Below, piece by piece: positions 1 to 13,026 of a stretch of DNA of 64,000 nt. Numbering within the stretch: position 1 is the stretch's first letter; the number at the start of each line of letters is the position of its first letter. The notes beneath the pieces are model-generated. The model saw only the letters and a list, made by a program, of their open reading frames with translations, was not told where the DNA came from and did no database searches. The stretch comes from Sindora glabra (taxonomy: Eukaryota; Streptophyta; Magnoliopsida; Fabales; Fabaceae): assembly GCA_020226215.1 (NCBI GenBank), contig CM035234.1, positions 15,900,713-15,964,712 on the forward strand, read 5' to 3'. Position numbers and translations under genes: made by a program.

Positions 1-174
1 ATTTAAGAGAATGAAATACATTATGCAAAGGCCCGCATATGCAGTACGGGATGTGAGAATATTAAGATGTAATCAATTACTTCGATCAATTTTTCATTTA
101 ACTATGTTAGGCATAATTACAGTTTAGTAACATCTGATTTTTTCCAATTCTACATTAAAACCATTTTTTTATTG

Positions 175-1275
175 GAATTTCTAAACATAATTTCTCCAAA
201 TTTAAGGATTTGATATGATTTACATTGATATGGTGTTAATGCATGCAATTGTACTTGGAATAAAAATTCTTATCATCGTGTAAATAACGTGGCCAAATAT
301 ATTAGTGTGTTCGCTTCTTCTTCCATCATAACTATTTTTTAATCATTTCCAAAATCCTCAAGGATACAAATAAGTTAAGTTATTTATGAACAACTTGAAA
401 TTAACTTGCAAAAAATTCAATGCAAATTCAACTTTAAACAAATTGAACCAAAATAAACTCGATTAATATATGAGCCAAAGTTGAATTTTATACTACTCAA
501 CTTGAATTATTTATAAATTTAAACGAGCTTAATAATAAAAAACATATTTCTTTTTTATACCATATATGAATATTATAATGTATAAAAAAATTAATCATAC
601 TAATAATTATTACGATTGTATGAAGAAATATGATATCTTTATTAAAGTAATTAACTTTTTAATATATATTACTTTTTATTAAATGTAACTATTATTATGT
701 GATTATTATATTGATATTTTTAATAGATTTGACAATTATAAAAAAATTTATATTGATAAATAAAATGAGATAAAAAATATGAAGTCTTATTTAATTATGA
801 AAAATAAAATCTTAAATTTATGTAAAATACCTAACTATTTAAATAAGATTATATAAACTCAACTTAGAATTAAATTATTTCAAGTTTGATAAAAATTGAG
901 GTTAAATAATATATTACTTAAATAAATTTATGTATATCCATATTCAAATTAAGTTCGAGTTAAAGTTTAAATTATTCAATAATGTTTACTTTGTATTCAA
1001 ATTGTTTATTTTTAATGAGTTAAAATTTAAACATATAAATATTCGGTCCTGCTAAATCCATTTCTGCCCCAACTCATCCTCCATCCTAGCCCCCTCGGAT
1101 TGCTGCACCACTTTCCCAATCATATCTGCCATAAAACTGCATCCATTGTCTCTTTCCACGACATTCTATCTCTCCAACAATTATTGCTCCCGACTTTATT
1201 GCCATAACGCTGTCCCTCCTATCTAATATGTCACTGCATCGTTCTAATTTATAATTGCAATCGGGTTTACAGTTT
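175..1275. other. Stretch present in copy A but not copy B
   Basis: The alignment between the duplicated segments breaks after a TTCTACATTAAA stretch (~170 here, ~9300 in copy B) and resumes near 1275. The intervening ~1.1 kb is very AT-rich, with a GC-richer pyrimidine-biased patch at ~1045-1230. Repeated AACTTGAA, AAACGAG and TTGAATTA motifs suggest an old DNA-transposon remnant, but no clear termini or target duplication are visible. It is either an insertion in copy A or a deletion from copy B. Confidence 0.4.
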
Positions 1276-1848
1276 TAATCAATAAATTTTAAATTTTGGT
1301 CTAACTCAGTAAAATGAACGAGTTGAGATTAAATTGATTGAATCAATTAAATCAGACGCTTAAATTGGTTAATTGATTATTTATATTTTTAATTTAATAT
1401 GTATAAATTATTAATTATATATGTATATAAAAAATTAAATCTACTTAACAAATACAAATATAGATATATTTCTAAAATGCAATAAATAAATATTAAAATT
1501 GTAATTAATTAAACTAATTCATGCACAATAAATATGATTATGATAAACATATTAAAATTGAAGTTTTTTTAATATTAAAATCATAATACAAAAAATAAAT
1601 TTAATATGCAACGTGGATAAATTTTATTAAAAAAATGGTATGCATAAATAATACTATTGAACTCATGTAAATTTATTTAAAAAAACATATATATATGAGT
1701 AAAAAGTTTTTAAGTTTTCTAATCATAATCAAAAATATTTTTTAAAATACAAAATTTGTTTTGTTTTATATTATGATGACTATGGACAAAAAATTGTGTT
1801 TCATGATATAATTGAAAAGAGAATTAATATTATACTAGCCTAACGAAA

Positions 1849-1930
1849 GGCAATGATAGTGTAATGGTTGCAACACATGCCTTTCCAGTGTTGCAGGCCA
1901 GTGTTTGGTTATCAGTCGAACCACTTCTCT
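1849..1930 (+). other. tRNA-derived-like segment (box A match)
   Basis: TAGTGTAATGG at 1857-1867 fits the pol III box A consensus. The copy B equivalent at 9908-9918, TAGTCTAGTGG, also fits. A degenerate GGTT..AGTCGAACC stretch follows about 45 bases later, roughly where box B would be. No complete cloverleaf can be drawn, so a SINE head or tRNA relic is the most that can be said. In copy B the gag-only LTR element sits inside this segment. Confidence 0.3.
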
Positions 1931-3050
1931 ATTTATTTTACAAGTCGATACAAACCGGTCCACCCATTGTTCTGGGACGAGGTCGCTTGTCGGATTTGAC
2001 CGGTGAATATTATCAATTCTAATCAATTCAATCGATTGGATCGAATGAATTTTAAAACAATGGTGAATCAATTGGATTGAAATAAATTTCAAAACAAAAA
2101 TTTAAATATGATTAATTAAATTGCAAGAAATTGGGATTATTATGCGATTATGGTGAAAAGTCATAAATACTGTATGATCTGCAATAATAATATTATATAC
2201 AACATTACAACTGCCAACTGCAATTTGACACATTGTGCTCCTTCATTACTGAAAGGCAGCCTAAATGGGCGCCACAGCTTCGATTGTATCCTTTCTTCGG
2301 TTGGTAACATCATCATCTGCTTCCTCTTCCTCAGAAGATGTGGGAGATACTTATAATTGAAAATAAAATTTTTAAAATTTTCATAATCAATTGAAAAATA
2401 TTTGAAAAGCTATAGTGTGGAAATTATTAATTATTAAATACATGGTTACCTTTTTTTTTAAATAATTGGAGTGATCAAACTACTAAACACACACATAAAG
2501 TCTGAAAATCCAAACTAAGATGTAGAAAGAAGCAAAAAGTAAAACCTTAAAATTATATTACATGCTACTTAAGATAACTTCTCTTAGTACTTATGTTTGT
2601 AATACTATAACAATCAAAACAACAAATTTAATGGATTTTTTATATATGGTTTTGATCGGGAAAATTCATACTTTATTAATGGTGGAATTTTACTGAGATA
2701 TATGGAAATCATCATCCTAATTTTTTTTAAAATTATATGTTTTAGTATTTCTAATTTTATAATATATAATTTATCTTGTCATTTTTTGCACATAATTTTG
2801 CAATCCATTTTTAATTGTCTAACTAAAATTATATATTTGATTTAATTTTATTTATTATATAATATGGAAGTTAGGTAAAAAAATAATGAGATAAGTCAAA
2901 ATATTTTAATATTGTGATTCTTTTCTAAAAATTTATAAAAATCATGTAATTTAAAAAAATGAGAGATTAAGTCCATAATAAATATTAATTTCACATTTTG
3001 TATAAGTGATATCTAAATTTTCAAAATTAAAGGGTAAAATTCTACTACTT

Positions 3051-4689
3051 CAGAGTTGAAAGGAGTGTTTTTGCATTTTTTAAAAAAATAAAAAAATAAA
3101 GAGATCAATACAACAAGTTTATTATGAAAAATGCTTTTTCAATTTAAAGTTATCACAATTATCACATCAATGTGATTAGCCTAAGTATCCCAAACTCAAG
3201 GATGCGTGCTTGTCACTTTCTTGCAGGCTTCCAGCATTTTCTTCACCCTACGCGAAAATAATTGTTATCACACACGATGATGATTAAGTGATTGTAATGC
3301 ATAAATGGCTTTTATATTTGTGTCATGTCCCAACATAGGCTCATGACTAGTATAAGCAATTAATCAGAAGTAATTTCTCAGAAGCCTAACACTATACTCA
3401 CTCTCAATTTCACTCCACTTAGTGAAATTAAAATCTTGGGTTTATAAACTATTATTAAACAATTCGCCTATTAACATTTGCCAAGGGCAACAACGAAAAA
3501 ATTAAGACCATATGCTCTTTTTTCATTACCTATAACCCAAGAACAATAGTATACAATTTGCAACAGCACCCAACAAACACAAGCATCACGGTCTTTAAAC
3601 AACAATGCATGCAACTACAACCGATTCCAATTGCCAAAACCTTCTTCCAAGATTTATGCCTTTAGTCTCTGGCAAGATGGCTAGGAGCTCTTTAAGAAAC
3701 AAAAAATTCAAAGAAAACATGAGCTTCTATGAAACTCAACGAGTGAATAATGTACTAAAAATTTAAAGATATCGGATATATATTCAAGTGAAATCCAATC
3801 TACACATGAATTTGAAATAGATTTACAATGGAAATACTATCATAAATAATATTAAAACTTCGATCCAATAATTTTTCGATCTCAACAATACAATCAATGG
3901 GATTTGTAATCACCGATTTCGATAATGACAGAAATCACAATTTATCTCATTATACTATAAGGCCAGAAATAAGGCAATGAAATCAATAGGGAATGACATT
4001 TTTATAATACAGGGCTCTCATACAAATGAAATAAAGAGCATTATTTGTAATTCAATCACATAAATGAAAAATGAAAAATAAATAAGCAATTGAAAGAAAA
4101 TACTTATGAAATAAAAAAGAAGATATCTATGATTTACAGTTTAGGATTCTATAGTAATTTTCAAAGACAACCATAAGTTACAGAATATAATTGTCAATAA
4201 TAATATTACTCTTCACCTTATTACCCCACCAATTTTGATCTCCCTTCATCCCTTCAGAAATTTTAATTCTCACAACACAATTCAATTTTCAAGCACACTT
4301 GGAATTATCAACAGAAATTTCCCAGGAATCCAATTATAATTTACAATAAAATTAAGAATTTTTACTATCTCATAAGAGCAATGTTCGATCATTAGGTCAA
4401 AATGTATCAAAGCAAAGGTACAACATTTAACATTTTAATCATAATTATCATAAAATTTAGAACTTCAAAGATATGAAACAAATTTTGCTAAATTTTCTAA
4501 AAGGAAATGTTTCATAAAACTTAACACTAGTGATATATAAAGTCAACTTGCTAAAATAGGAAATGTCAATTTCCAATATGAACACTTAATAATAAAAAAA
4601 ATTCCAATGAACTTAAAATTTGAGTCTGATGTAATACTAAAACTCGAAATCAATAAATTTAGAATTTTCACATAATATACATCTAAAAG
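3051..4689. other. AT-rich stretch, no gene seen
   Basis: No open frame of useful length, no transposase or pol motif and no terminal repeats were recognised. The composition becomes slightly more mixed from 3180 (a CACCCTACGCG patch), which may belong with the next segment. Confidence 0.5.
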
Positions 4690-5500
4690 GGCAAACTATC
4701 GACTCACCCGAACCATTTTCTTAAAGCTCAACTTTCCAAAGTAAGGGCTCCAATTTGACAAGTGGGTTACTATCTAGAATTGAACACAATTTATCGCCGA
4801 ATCAATTCCGATGCCTATTTGGGAGCCCTAAAATAATTAGACTCGGCTTTCATTAAAACTAGAACCATAAAACTTGGGGTTTTACGTTGGGGACTTGGGG
4901 TTATCTAATGGGAACACATTCCCAACTTTTTTCAATTTGGCCAGAAATTTATGCCAACTTCACTTGTTTTATACTGAATGCCTAATTTGTGTGGGGTAAA
5001 ATCAGAAAATTTTACGTTTAACAAAGAATGGGGGCCAGGGTTTTAGAGTTCTTGTCTACAAATGAGCTGAAAATTTTTGCTACAAGCAAGACGTGAAGCT
5101 ACAGAGGCACTACCAAAGATTGGGGAAGGGCTGGGGAGGGGATTTGCAGCTCGGATTGTGTTGGCTTGCTGTAAAGTGGCGCCGATGTGCTTGGACCCAA
5201 AATAGGGCAAAGTCACCAGTTGAGGGCAAGAACTGCTGCCATTAATGCTCCACGCGAGCTCAGCCTCATCTGGTGGTGCAGCTGCCTATCGTCGGCATGA
5301 AGGAGCTGTAAATGGCCGCTAGAACTCGGCCGTTTTTGGACGCTGGTGACTGAAGTGGAATGAGGGAGAGGGTTTGACGCGAGCGAAATAAAGGAAGATG
5401 ACCAGACTAAATGTTGGGTGCTTTTATTAAGTAAAATAAATAAATAAAATAAGGGAACCGTTGTTTGAAGAAATAAAAGAAAGGGAGTTTGCATTAAATA
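4690..5500. other. GC-richer segment, possibly minus-strand repeat leader or promoter
   Basis: Base composition rises clearly above the surroundings, with many short G runs on the plus strand (TTGGGG, GGGGCC, GGGAAGGG). A minus-strand open frame of 93 codons (5494-5213) has no recognisable domain and a low-complexity Ser/Leu composition, so I do not call it a gene. The look, read on the minus strand, is of an untranslated leader or an LTR-type region, but no LTR pair, PBS or target duplication was found. Confidence 0.3.
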
Positions 5501-5589
5501 GACTATTTTTCTTAAGTGAGGAGTAAGGTTCTCAAAGGGGTCAATCTACATAGATATGGGCCGATCGTCGATGTATTAAGTTAGTGAGA

Positions 5590-5835
5590 AATCAATTCGT
5601 AATATTCATGTGTAAAATAAATTTAATTTTAAAGAATTGAAATTTACTAAAATTCATGATGAGTTTGAATCAATTTATAAATTTTAATCATGGATTTGTG
5701 GACCAAATAAATACAAACCAATTAATCACATACTGATTCATATTATTCATATTTGAAATAGGTTTAATTTTTAGAAATTCAAATTTACTAAAATTCACAA
5801 TTAATATGAATTGATCCATTGATCGTAATGAATTT
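5590..5835. repeat. Degenerate tandem repeat (two units)
   Basis: Two neighbouring units of about 90-100 bases share the order TTCATxTTTGAAATA..TTTAATTTT..AATTTACTAAAATTCA followed by a GATTxTTTGAATT-like tail. The unit starts lie near 5605 and 5748. They are too diverged to be recent. No coding function is suggested. Confidence 0.4.
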
Positions 5836-6257
5836 GGCACCCCTAGTGCCGAATGTGTCTGGTCACTTTAGATGTGAGTTGCATTGAGTATTGAACGACA
5901 AGAAAAATGTCAACTGTCAATTGAAAAAGGACCAAGATCTTTATTACGCGTAAACAAAAAGGCAGAAGTGATGTTAATGGAGAAGGGAAATAGTTTACAA
6001 ATATGACACCCAATATAATATAATATAATATAAAATGTTGAATTAAAAGTGAGTAACAAATCATTATACTATTATAAAATTTTACATATAACACACTTTT
6101 AATCTACAAAATTCCAGACATTTCATACTGAGTGTACAGGTAATTAAGCATAAATTTTTATTATAAATCAAATTAATGTGTTACTATTAATTAAAATATG
6201 TAATGTTTCAAATTATTTTTTTAGAAAAGTAAATGCTAGACAAATATAAGTCACACA

Positions 6258-6321
6258 AATTTGATTTTATTATGCCAATGTAATATGTAATATGGTTCAA
6301 TTTGATTTTATTATGCCAATG
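6258..6321. repeat. 23-bp exact direct repeat
   Basis: A 23-base unit containing TTTGATTTTATTATGCCAAT occurs at 6258-6280 and again at 6299-6321, separated by 18 bases. It is a small local duplication in AT-rich DNA. Confidence 0.8.
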
Positions 6322-6364
6322 AATTAAATATGCGTCAAAATCATTTATTCTAAAAAAAAAATTG

Positions 6365-6735
6365 ATTTTGTAGCGGTCAAAAACAACATTAACAACCGCT
6401 AAATGCAACCTAAAGAGGCCCACTTTCTTAGTACTACAATGAACTAAGAGATATATTCCAGAGCATCGGCAGGGCTTCTAAACCGCCACTAAATACAAGA
6501 TCTGAAGCTCACCCACTTTGTAATTGTTGGCAATTGAAACCACTGCTGAACCACAAATGAACCGCTGTTAAATTTATGCGACTAGTCCGTCCGTTATATA
6601 CAAGCGCCGCTAAGTATCTAACGCCGCATGATATAACCGCGCTAAAGGCAACCACCGGTAAGTATTACAACGACAATTATAACTGCCGCTAAACATCATA
6701 AAACCAGTGCTTTTTTTTTTATATAGTAATTGCTC
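6365..6735. mobile_element. CACTA-like subterminal repeat cluster (fragment)
   Basis: Short motifs of the form ACCGC(C)GCTAAA recur in both orientations: TAGCGGT near 6371, AACCGCTAAA near 6395, ACCGCCACTAAA near 6481, ACCGCTGTTAAA near 6560, GCGCCGCTAAG near 6603, CCGCGCTAAAG near 6637 and CTGCCGCTAAA near 6682. Such arrays mark the ends of CACTA transposons and of the complete element further right, although this motif family differs. The stretch ends in a T run and TATAGTA (6722-6728), which could be a decayed TGTAGTG terminus. No second terminus, target duplication or transposase was found. Confidence 0.4.
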
Positions 6736-7055
6736 ATGATTATGGTTGGGAGGAGGATTGGTTGATATTCGAGTGGAAAAAATAGTGATATGTCTGGACC
6801 TATAAGAATCGATGAACATAGGAGTAGTGAACAATGTGCTTACAATCTGAATGGATGGTGTTACAGTAGCATACCTAACAATAGTTGAGGATTGTTGACC
6901 GGAGGAACGAGCGAGGAAATGGTTGGGGTGCTGGGTACCCTAAGTTATGGAGGATATTGGTAGCCTACAACTTCAATATGGTTTCTGCTAAGGATCAGTG
7001 CTCAAGCTTTGCCTCCATCCGTTTACCCTCCAGCTGCAAATGCTCCATGTGTGAA
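6736..7055. other. Unannotated stretch, no gene seen
   Basis: Mixed composition with one plus-strand open frame of 70 codons (6885-7097) that matches nothing I recognise and runs into AT-rich DNA. No repeat structure is evident. Confidence 0.4.
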
Positions 7056-8017
7056 CTAGAGGTGTTAAAATGGATTGAATTTAACAAGTTAATCTGATAT
7101 TGGTACAATTTTTCTTGGCCTAAGATTGAGATTAGGATTAGAACTAGCATTAGTATAAAAATTAATAACAGTAGCCTAACCTTATAAAGGACTGGAACTA
7201 GTTTGCTTGTAAAGAATTAAGATTGATAAGTATTAATCCATTAAGTTATTATGTTAGCTCGTTAGTCTAATAATAGTAGTAAATGATAAATAAATAATTT
7301 ATTATATATTTAATTTATATATATTAAAATAATAATTTTAGTATATTAAAATTATACTTTAATATATAATATTAAAATTATATATATGAGCAATATTAAA
7401 TAATTTTTAATATTAAAATTAATAAATTTATATATTTAATATTGTCAATATATATTATATAAGTTTACCAAAATAAATAATAATATTAAAATTTGAATTA
7501 ATATTTTTATATTAAAATTTTAAATTATTTAAAAAATCTTATAAAATAATTTTGTCATTAATTCAAAACATATTGTATACATATATAAATATAATACATT
7601 ATTATGTATCTTTTATTATTATATGTCAATTATTATAATTGTTTTTATTAATATATTATTTATATAATTATTTATTTATATATATTTGATAATATATATT
7701 TATTTTCATATATAATATATATGACTCTCTAACATAGATAATAAAATTCTAAGTAATAATATAAAACATAATTATATTTAATAATAATGTATTTCAATTA
7801 ATTAATAATAAAAAATTAATAATAAACAAATAACTAATATAATAATAATAAAATATAATAAGTTATAAAATTTGCTTAAATCCGTCTAATAAATATTGAC
7901 TCAAGACTAAGATTAAAATTGGTACTGTAGCAACCTAATATGAACATGATCTAGTGAAAAGATAACCTAGTCTAGGACTGACTTGATATATAATTTTTGT
8001 CCATTGAGTTATCCTAG
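7056..8017. mobile_element. Possible hAT-like non-autonomous element
   Basis: The left edge CTAGAGGTGTTAAAATGG resembles typical plant hAT MITE termini. The right edge, read in reverse, gives CTAGGATAACTCAATGG, an imperfect partner. The interior is almost pure A/T with many TAATAT and ATTATT runs and holds no open frame. I could not find an 8-bp target duplication, so the boundaries and the class are tentative. Confidence 0.3.
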
Positions 8018-8065
8018 TAAAGCTGAATTAGCCTGTTTTAATAAAGCTGAATTAGCCTGTTTTAA
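8018..8065. repeat. 24-bp exact tandem repeat
   Basis: Two adjacent copies of a 24-base unit beginning TAAAGCTGAATTAGCCTG occupy 8018-8041 and 8042-8065. The repeat keeps an open frame locally, but there is no reason to think it is coding. Confidence 0.8.
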
Positions 8066-8163
8066 TAGGTGTAATGTAAACTCTTCCCGTTGGAGTTTTT
8101 GTAAACATTTGTCTAGTCTACCTGCTGTGGGGTTTCTCCAAGATGATTTGATTGAGACATGGT

Positions 8164-8660
<497 letters not shown>

Positions 8661-8779
8661 GAGATGTTAATAAAATTCACACCACACAACTTTCTACCAT
8701 AAATAAGAGTAATGGGTACTTTTTTATCATTTTCGTATATTTCATTCATTAACGTATTTTGAGATACTGGGGGAATTAA

Positions 8780-9003
8780 ATTTTAAATTAAAGAAGGCTA
8801 TAGCATACAATTTTTGGTTTAGTGCATTGTTGTACTCAATATCCACTGCTGTATTTGCAAAAGTATTTGCTAATGTATTTTGCAAGTGTAATTTGTGGAC
8901 AAATTATAGGTTAATTTTTCTAACCGTTCATATTTTATAAAATTATTGTTGTTTAGATAAAAAGGTTTCCTATTTTCTCAATTTAAGCTCAAAAATATTT
9001 CAG
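8780..9003. other. Short unannotated stretch before exon-like segment
   Basis: The stretch is AT-rich. Its last 40 bases look like a pyrimidine-rich splice acceptor tract ending ATATTTCAG at 9003. Nothing else was recognised. Confidence 0.3.
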
Positions 9004-9244
9004 TCTGCTTGCCAGAAACAACTGTTGATTCAATAAGGAATACTGCAGAAGTAAACGTTGTGGATGTAAAAGGGTAGGTTTATAATTTGTTTGCTTCTAT
9101 ATATCGAAAGATTTATCTTATTTTTTAAATATTAATTTTTTTGCATTTATTTAAGAGAATGAAGTATATTATGCAGGCTGCAGATACAGCATGGGATGTA
9201 AGAATATTAAGATGGAATCAATTACTTTGATAAACTTTTCCTAG
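9004..9244 (+). pseudogene. Possible 3' terminal exons of an unknown gene
   Basis: An acceptor-like ATATTTCAG ends at 9003. An open frame follows (9006-9073, reading CLPETTVDSIRNTAEVNVV) up to GG|GTAGGT, a good donor. A second segment beginning at 9184 after ATGCAGGCTGCAG continues in phase to a TAG at 9242-9244 (GYSMGCKNIKMESITLIN). The two parts add to about 43 residues. I do not recognise the protein. Copy A of the duplication retains only the second segment (near 43-100) and has an early stop in the matching frame, so this is more likely a decayed gene tail than a live gene. Transcript evidence would be needed to confirm it. Confidence 0.25.
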
Positions 9245-9935
9245 AACTATTTGCAGAAATAATTACAGTTCAGCAACATCTAATTTTTACCATTCTACAT
9301 TAAACTTTTCTGGCTAAGATTTCAATACTTTAAAATTTGGCTTGACCATCAATCCAACAAGATGAATGGATCAAGATTGGATCCATAGAATTGATTAAAC
9401 CAAATGATTAAATCAATTAATTTATTGTCTATATTTTTAACGTATATAAATTATCAATTACATACATATGCATATAAAAAAAATAAAATCTACTTAACAC
9501 ATGCAAATATATTTCTAAAACACAATAAATAAATATTGAAGTTGTAATTAAATTAATTCATGCACAATAAATTTGATTATGATCGGCAAATCAAATTTGA
9601 AGTTGTTTTAATATTAAAATAAAAGTACAAAAATTCTAATAAGTAAGAAAAAATTTAATATGTAATGTGGATAAATTTTATTAAAAAATTGGCGTGCATA
9701 GATAATACAATTTACCTCATAAACTTATGTAAAATATATAATTAAGTAAAATGTTTTTGAGTTTTCTAATCATATATCAAAATGTTTTTTTGAAATATAA
9801 AATTTGTTTTAATTTATATTATGATACAAAAATTGATTGTGGAAAAAATTAGGTTTCATGATATAATGGACAAAAGAATTAATATTGCACTAGTCTAAAA
9901 AAGGCAATAGTCTAGTGGTTGCAGCACATGACTCT

Positions 9936-10699
9936 TGTCACAAGTTGGCCTTGTGATCCAGTTGGCTTGGCAAACAAGCTCTAATTTGGATGTAACTTTG
10001 CACAAAAATCAGGCATCATATAGAGGCCTTGTAATGCTGATTTGGGTGGATTTTGAATTGTGTACAATTTTTAGAAATTTTTCCCATGTTGGGGGTATTT
10101 TTATAATTTCACCTAAGATAACTTGTCCAATGCAAGTAGGAAAGCACATGGCTATGATCCTTAGCTTATTATCTTTATTTTGATGTATTATAAGCAAGTA
10201 GATCCTTCCCTAACTCTAAGAAAAGGCCTTATGATAGTTTAAGAAAAGTTTATCATTTCTTGCCATATGGGCTTTGGCTTAGAATGCTCTTTAGGAAGGA
10301 GTACTCAGTGATCTTAGTAGTCACTTGGTATTGCCTAAGGGTTGAAGTGTGTGGCTTGATGCCTCACTTACATACTCTATAATATGTAATGAGGCGTATT
10401 ATGAAAAATAGATGTAACCCCTCTTCTACAACTGTGTATACTTATTGTCACATTCATCCGCATTACTCGAGTGTTCTTTATTACCTTGTTATATGCTTTA
10501 TGGTTGTTTGCCAAGTTGCTATATGCTATATGTTATCTTGAGATAACTTGTGATTGTCATGATGTGCTTATTATTATTGTGGGTCTTGCTTGTCATTTTC
10601 ATAACTTTGAATGGTGAATGACCGAATGGCTGGCTTAGTCTTAGGTGGTGAAAGTCTAGGTTTTGTACATCCCGTCTATTGAGTGGCCGAACCATGGCA
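9936..10699 (+). repeat. 5' LTR of gag-only element
   Basis: It begins TGTCACAAG and ends CCATGGCA. Collinear similarity to 13027-13804 runs its full length, including ACAATTTTTAGA, TTGGTATTGCCTAAGG and TTCATAACTTTGAATGGTGAATGAC-type blocks. A box-A-like segment is broken at its left edge. Confidence 0.85.
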
Positions 10700-10702
10700 T
10701 TT

Positions 10703-10714
10703 TGGTATCAGAAC
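10703..10714 (+). other. Primer binding site (initiator Met tRNA type)
   Basis: TGGTATCAGAAC three bases after the LTR end matches the plant initiator-Met PBS (TGGTATCAGAGC) except for one base. Confidence 0.85.
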
Positions 10715-10799
10715 GTGGTTTCAACCACGCTTCTTGGTATTCCGCTACATGTTTTCTTTACTTTCCACTGCATCTTTTTCCTTTTAAAGTCACTAAACA

Positions 10800-12079
10800 A
10801 TGTCAAAGAAAATGACTACTACTGAACAGTTCGACACCATTGAGAATGCACTCGATAATTTGGAAGGCTACGTAGATATTATGAAAGGATTACAATATAA
10901 GGAGATCCCTGAACTGTTCTGAAGAGCCAAAGAATAGGAAGCTCTCAAACACTGTGTCAAGACCTTGAAAGCCAACGAAGGGATTGAAAGCTCGGGGAAT
11001 AGCTATACTCCACAAATTGACAAATGGCTTGTTGTCATTGAGACTACCCAAATGAAGTTAGGAAATGCTTTGAAAGGCCTTTCCAATAAGGTGAAGGATT
11101 TCATAACAGCTTTTTGAATGGAATTTAGTGACATGGCTACCTCAATTAAGGTAATGATGATGGCCATTGGAAGTGGACTGTAAGAGGTTGGTGCTTCAGA
11201 GTGGAGGGGGAAGTTGAAAATCCCCTAACCAAGGCCATATACTGGTGAAAGAGATGCACAAAAGCTTGAGAACTTTGTGTTCGACCTGGACCAATACTTC
11301 AATGCTATTGGCATAGAGTTTAAGGAAGCACAATTGAATCATGCTACCATGTTCCTTATGGATAATGTGAAGGTTTGGTGGAGGAATAAGTATTAGGAGA
11401 TTCAAGAAGGATAGTGTCGAATCAACACTTAGGATGAGCTTAAGCAAAGTTAAAGGCCTATTTTTATCCAAAGAATGTGAACTACTTAGCTCAATGCAAG
11501 TTAAGAGAGTTGCGATAAATAGGATTTGTCCAGGATTACATGAAAAAGTTCATTAGGATAATGTTGGACATTAGAGACAAGATTGAGAAAGACAAGCTCT
11601 TTTATTTTCTTGAAGGTCTTTCAAGGGAAGTTGGTATGAAGCTCTAGAGAGGAAGAGTTCAAAACTTATTTTAAACAGTGATGGTTGCTGAACACCTTTT
11701 TTACTACGATTTCTTCAATTATAATATGAAGTATGTTAGAGGAACTACATCCACTATTGGTGGGGGAATCAAATAGTCAGGTAAGGGTAGCAAACCTAAA
11801 GGTAAGGGAGAAACCTTAATAATGCCTGCCCATGTAGGAGCCTCAGTAGTATCTCTATCACCTAACAACGCTAAGAAGAGGAAGACCCTATCCTATTTCT
11901 TGTGCTGAGGACCACACAAAATGGCAAAGTGCCCAGAAAGAGTTATGTTAAATGCCATACAAGCCAGAGTCAGAGCACTTCAACCCCTAGCACCCTTAAG
12001 TAGCCAAGACAAAGAGGCGAGTAAATCCCTTTTCCCTATCGAGGGTCTATCTTTGCAAAAAGTTGTGTGGGATCACTAG
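10800..12079 (+). pseudogene. Degenerate gag of Ty3/gypsy-type element
   Basis: The frame opens at ATG 10800 and reads through a region with a typical plant gag core: RPYTGERDAQKLENFVFDL, then VKVWWRNKY near 11375-11395. A single-base frameshift near 11448 moves the remaining reading to the next frame (AYFYPKNVNYLAQCKLREL, then LFYFLEGLSREVG). That frame continues to a zinc-knuckle remnant near 11900-11940 in which the first Cys is replaced by Tyr and a stop sits before GPHKMAKC. At least a dozen stops interrupt it, most of them one transition away from Gln, Arg or Trp codons. The product would be a nucleocapsid precursor; it cannot be made intact here. The 0.95 kb after 12079 has no recognisable domain. 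Confidence 0.75.
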
Positions 12080-13013
12080 TACCGACCCGTGTAGCAAGTA
12101 AGCTAAGTAATAGAAATGTCAAGGAAAAGTCCTTGGAGAGAGTTCATCAAACATGATGTAGAGAAAAATCTTTTTAATAAGGAGTCTATAAGTCTACTGG
12201 AAAACATGTGCATGTGTTCGAGGAGCAACTGCCTAATACATAATTTTCTTTGGTTGTGATTGCTCTTTGTGTGCATGGAATCACACTGTTGTAAGTTTTT
12301 CACTTGCAGTAATTGGCTCACATAGCATTGGGAATGTCGATAGTCAATCACAGAAATAACTTATTGGAAAAGACTTGGAGTGCATCAAGCGTGTGCAAGC
12401 CAGAACAAGAAATGTGGATGGTGCCTTGTTCAACCTTATTAGTCGTGGTGGGAGGGACACCAAGACAGTGTCATGTTCGAGTGCCTTGGAGACATCAAAG
12501 TAGATGTTGGACTCGAGTTTGAAGAGAAAGAGCAATTTGTTCAAGTAGCCAATATGAAGCAAAGTATCAAAATCAATTGAAACCAATAGCAAGCATACTT
12601 ATGAGCAAGGTTATGGGGCCTGTACGTAGATTAAATGTAAATCTTATCCTCTCTTGCACTAGTGATATGGGACATTAGATGTAAGATACCTACCAAGTAG
12701 ATGACTTCTGAGACCCCAAGCTTACATGGTAACTACATAGAAAAATAGCTCAAGAGTTATGGAGACAATTTAACTAGGCTTAGAGGAGTTTTCATCATTA
12801 ACAACAAGTTCAGAGAGACAAAGCATGAAGATTCAAGAGCAATAAGGAGAAGCTTTATAGGAGCAATATTAGATTGAAGTGTTAAATATAAGCATTGGCG
12901 AAGGACAAAGAGACAAGTAGAGAGATTGAGGGAGAAGCTCAGGTGAAGCAGCCTAAAAATGCTCGTGGAAGCTGTGTCAAATTGCATCATCAATAAGGAT
13001 ATTGATATTTTTC
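12080..13013 (+). other. Element interior after gag, no pol motifs
   Basis: Several short plus-strand frames with Lys/Arg/Glu-rich composition occur, for example a stretch near 12790-12990, but none shows RT, RNase H, protease or integrase signatures. It may be an old second ORF or non-coding filler. Confidence 0.4.
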
Positions 13014-13026
13014 AAGTGGGGGAGAA
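13014..13026 (+). other. Polypurine tract
   Basis: AAGTGGGGGAGAA lies immediately before the 3' LTR, the expected position for plus-strand priming. Confidence 0.8.

Larger units (their letters stand above)
1..3050 (+). repeat. Segmental duplication, copy A (runs off left edge)
   Basis: The first 175 bases and 1275-~3050 align, diverged but collinear, with pieces of copy B: 9150-9310, 9340-9935, 13805-~14363 and 21398-~21890. Shared landmarks are a start at an AAGAGAATGAA stretch, a CATGCACAATAAA stretch and a box-A-like segment near 1857. Near the right end lie AGCTATAGTGTG (2410) and a TTTTGCACATAATTTTGCAA stretch (2785 here, 21613 in copy B). I see no credible coding exon here. Because the two large LTR elements in copy B are absent, this copy shows the pre-insertion state. 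The outer boundaries are estimates. Confidence 0.75.

Noticed and set aside
5213..5494. Minus-strand 93-codon frame in the GC-richer segment
   Set aside because: Low-complexity Ser/Leu composition, no family features and no splice or promoter support.
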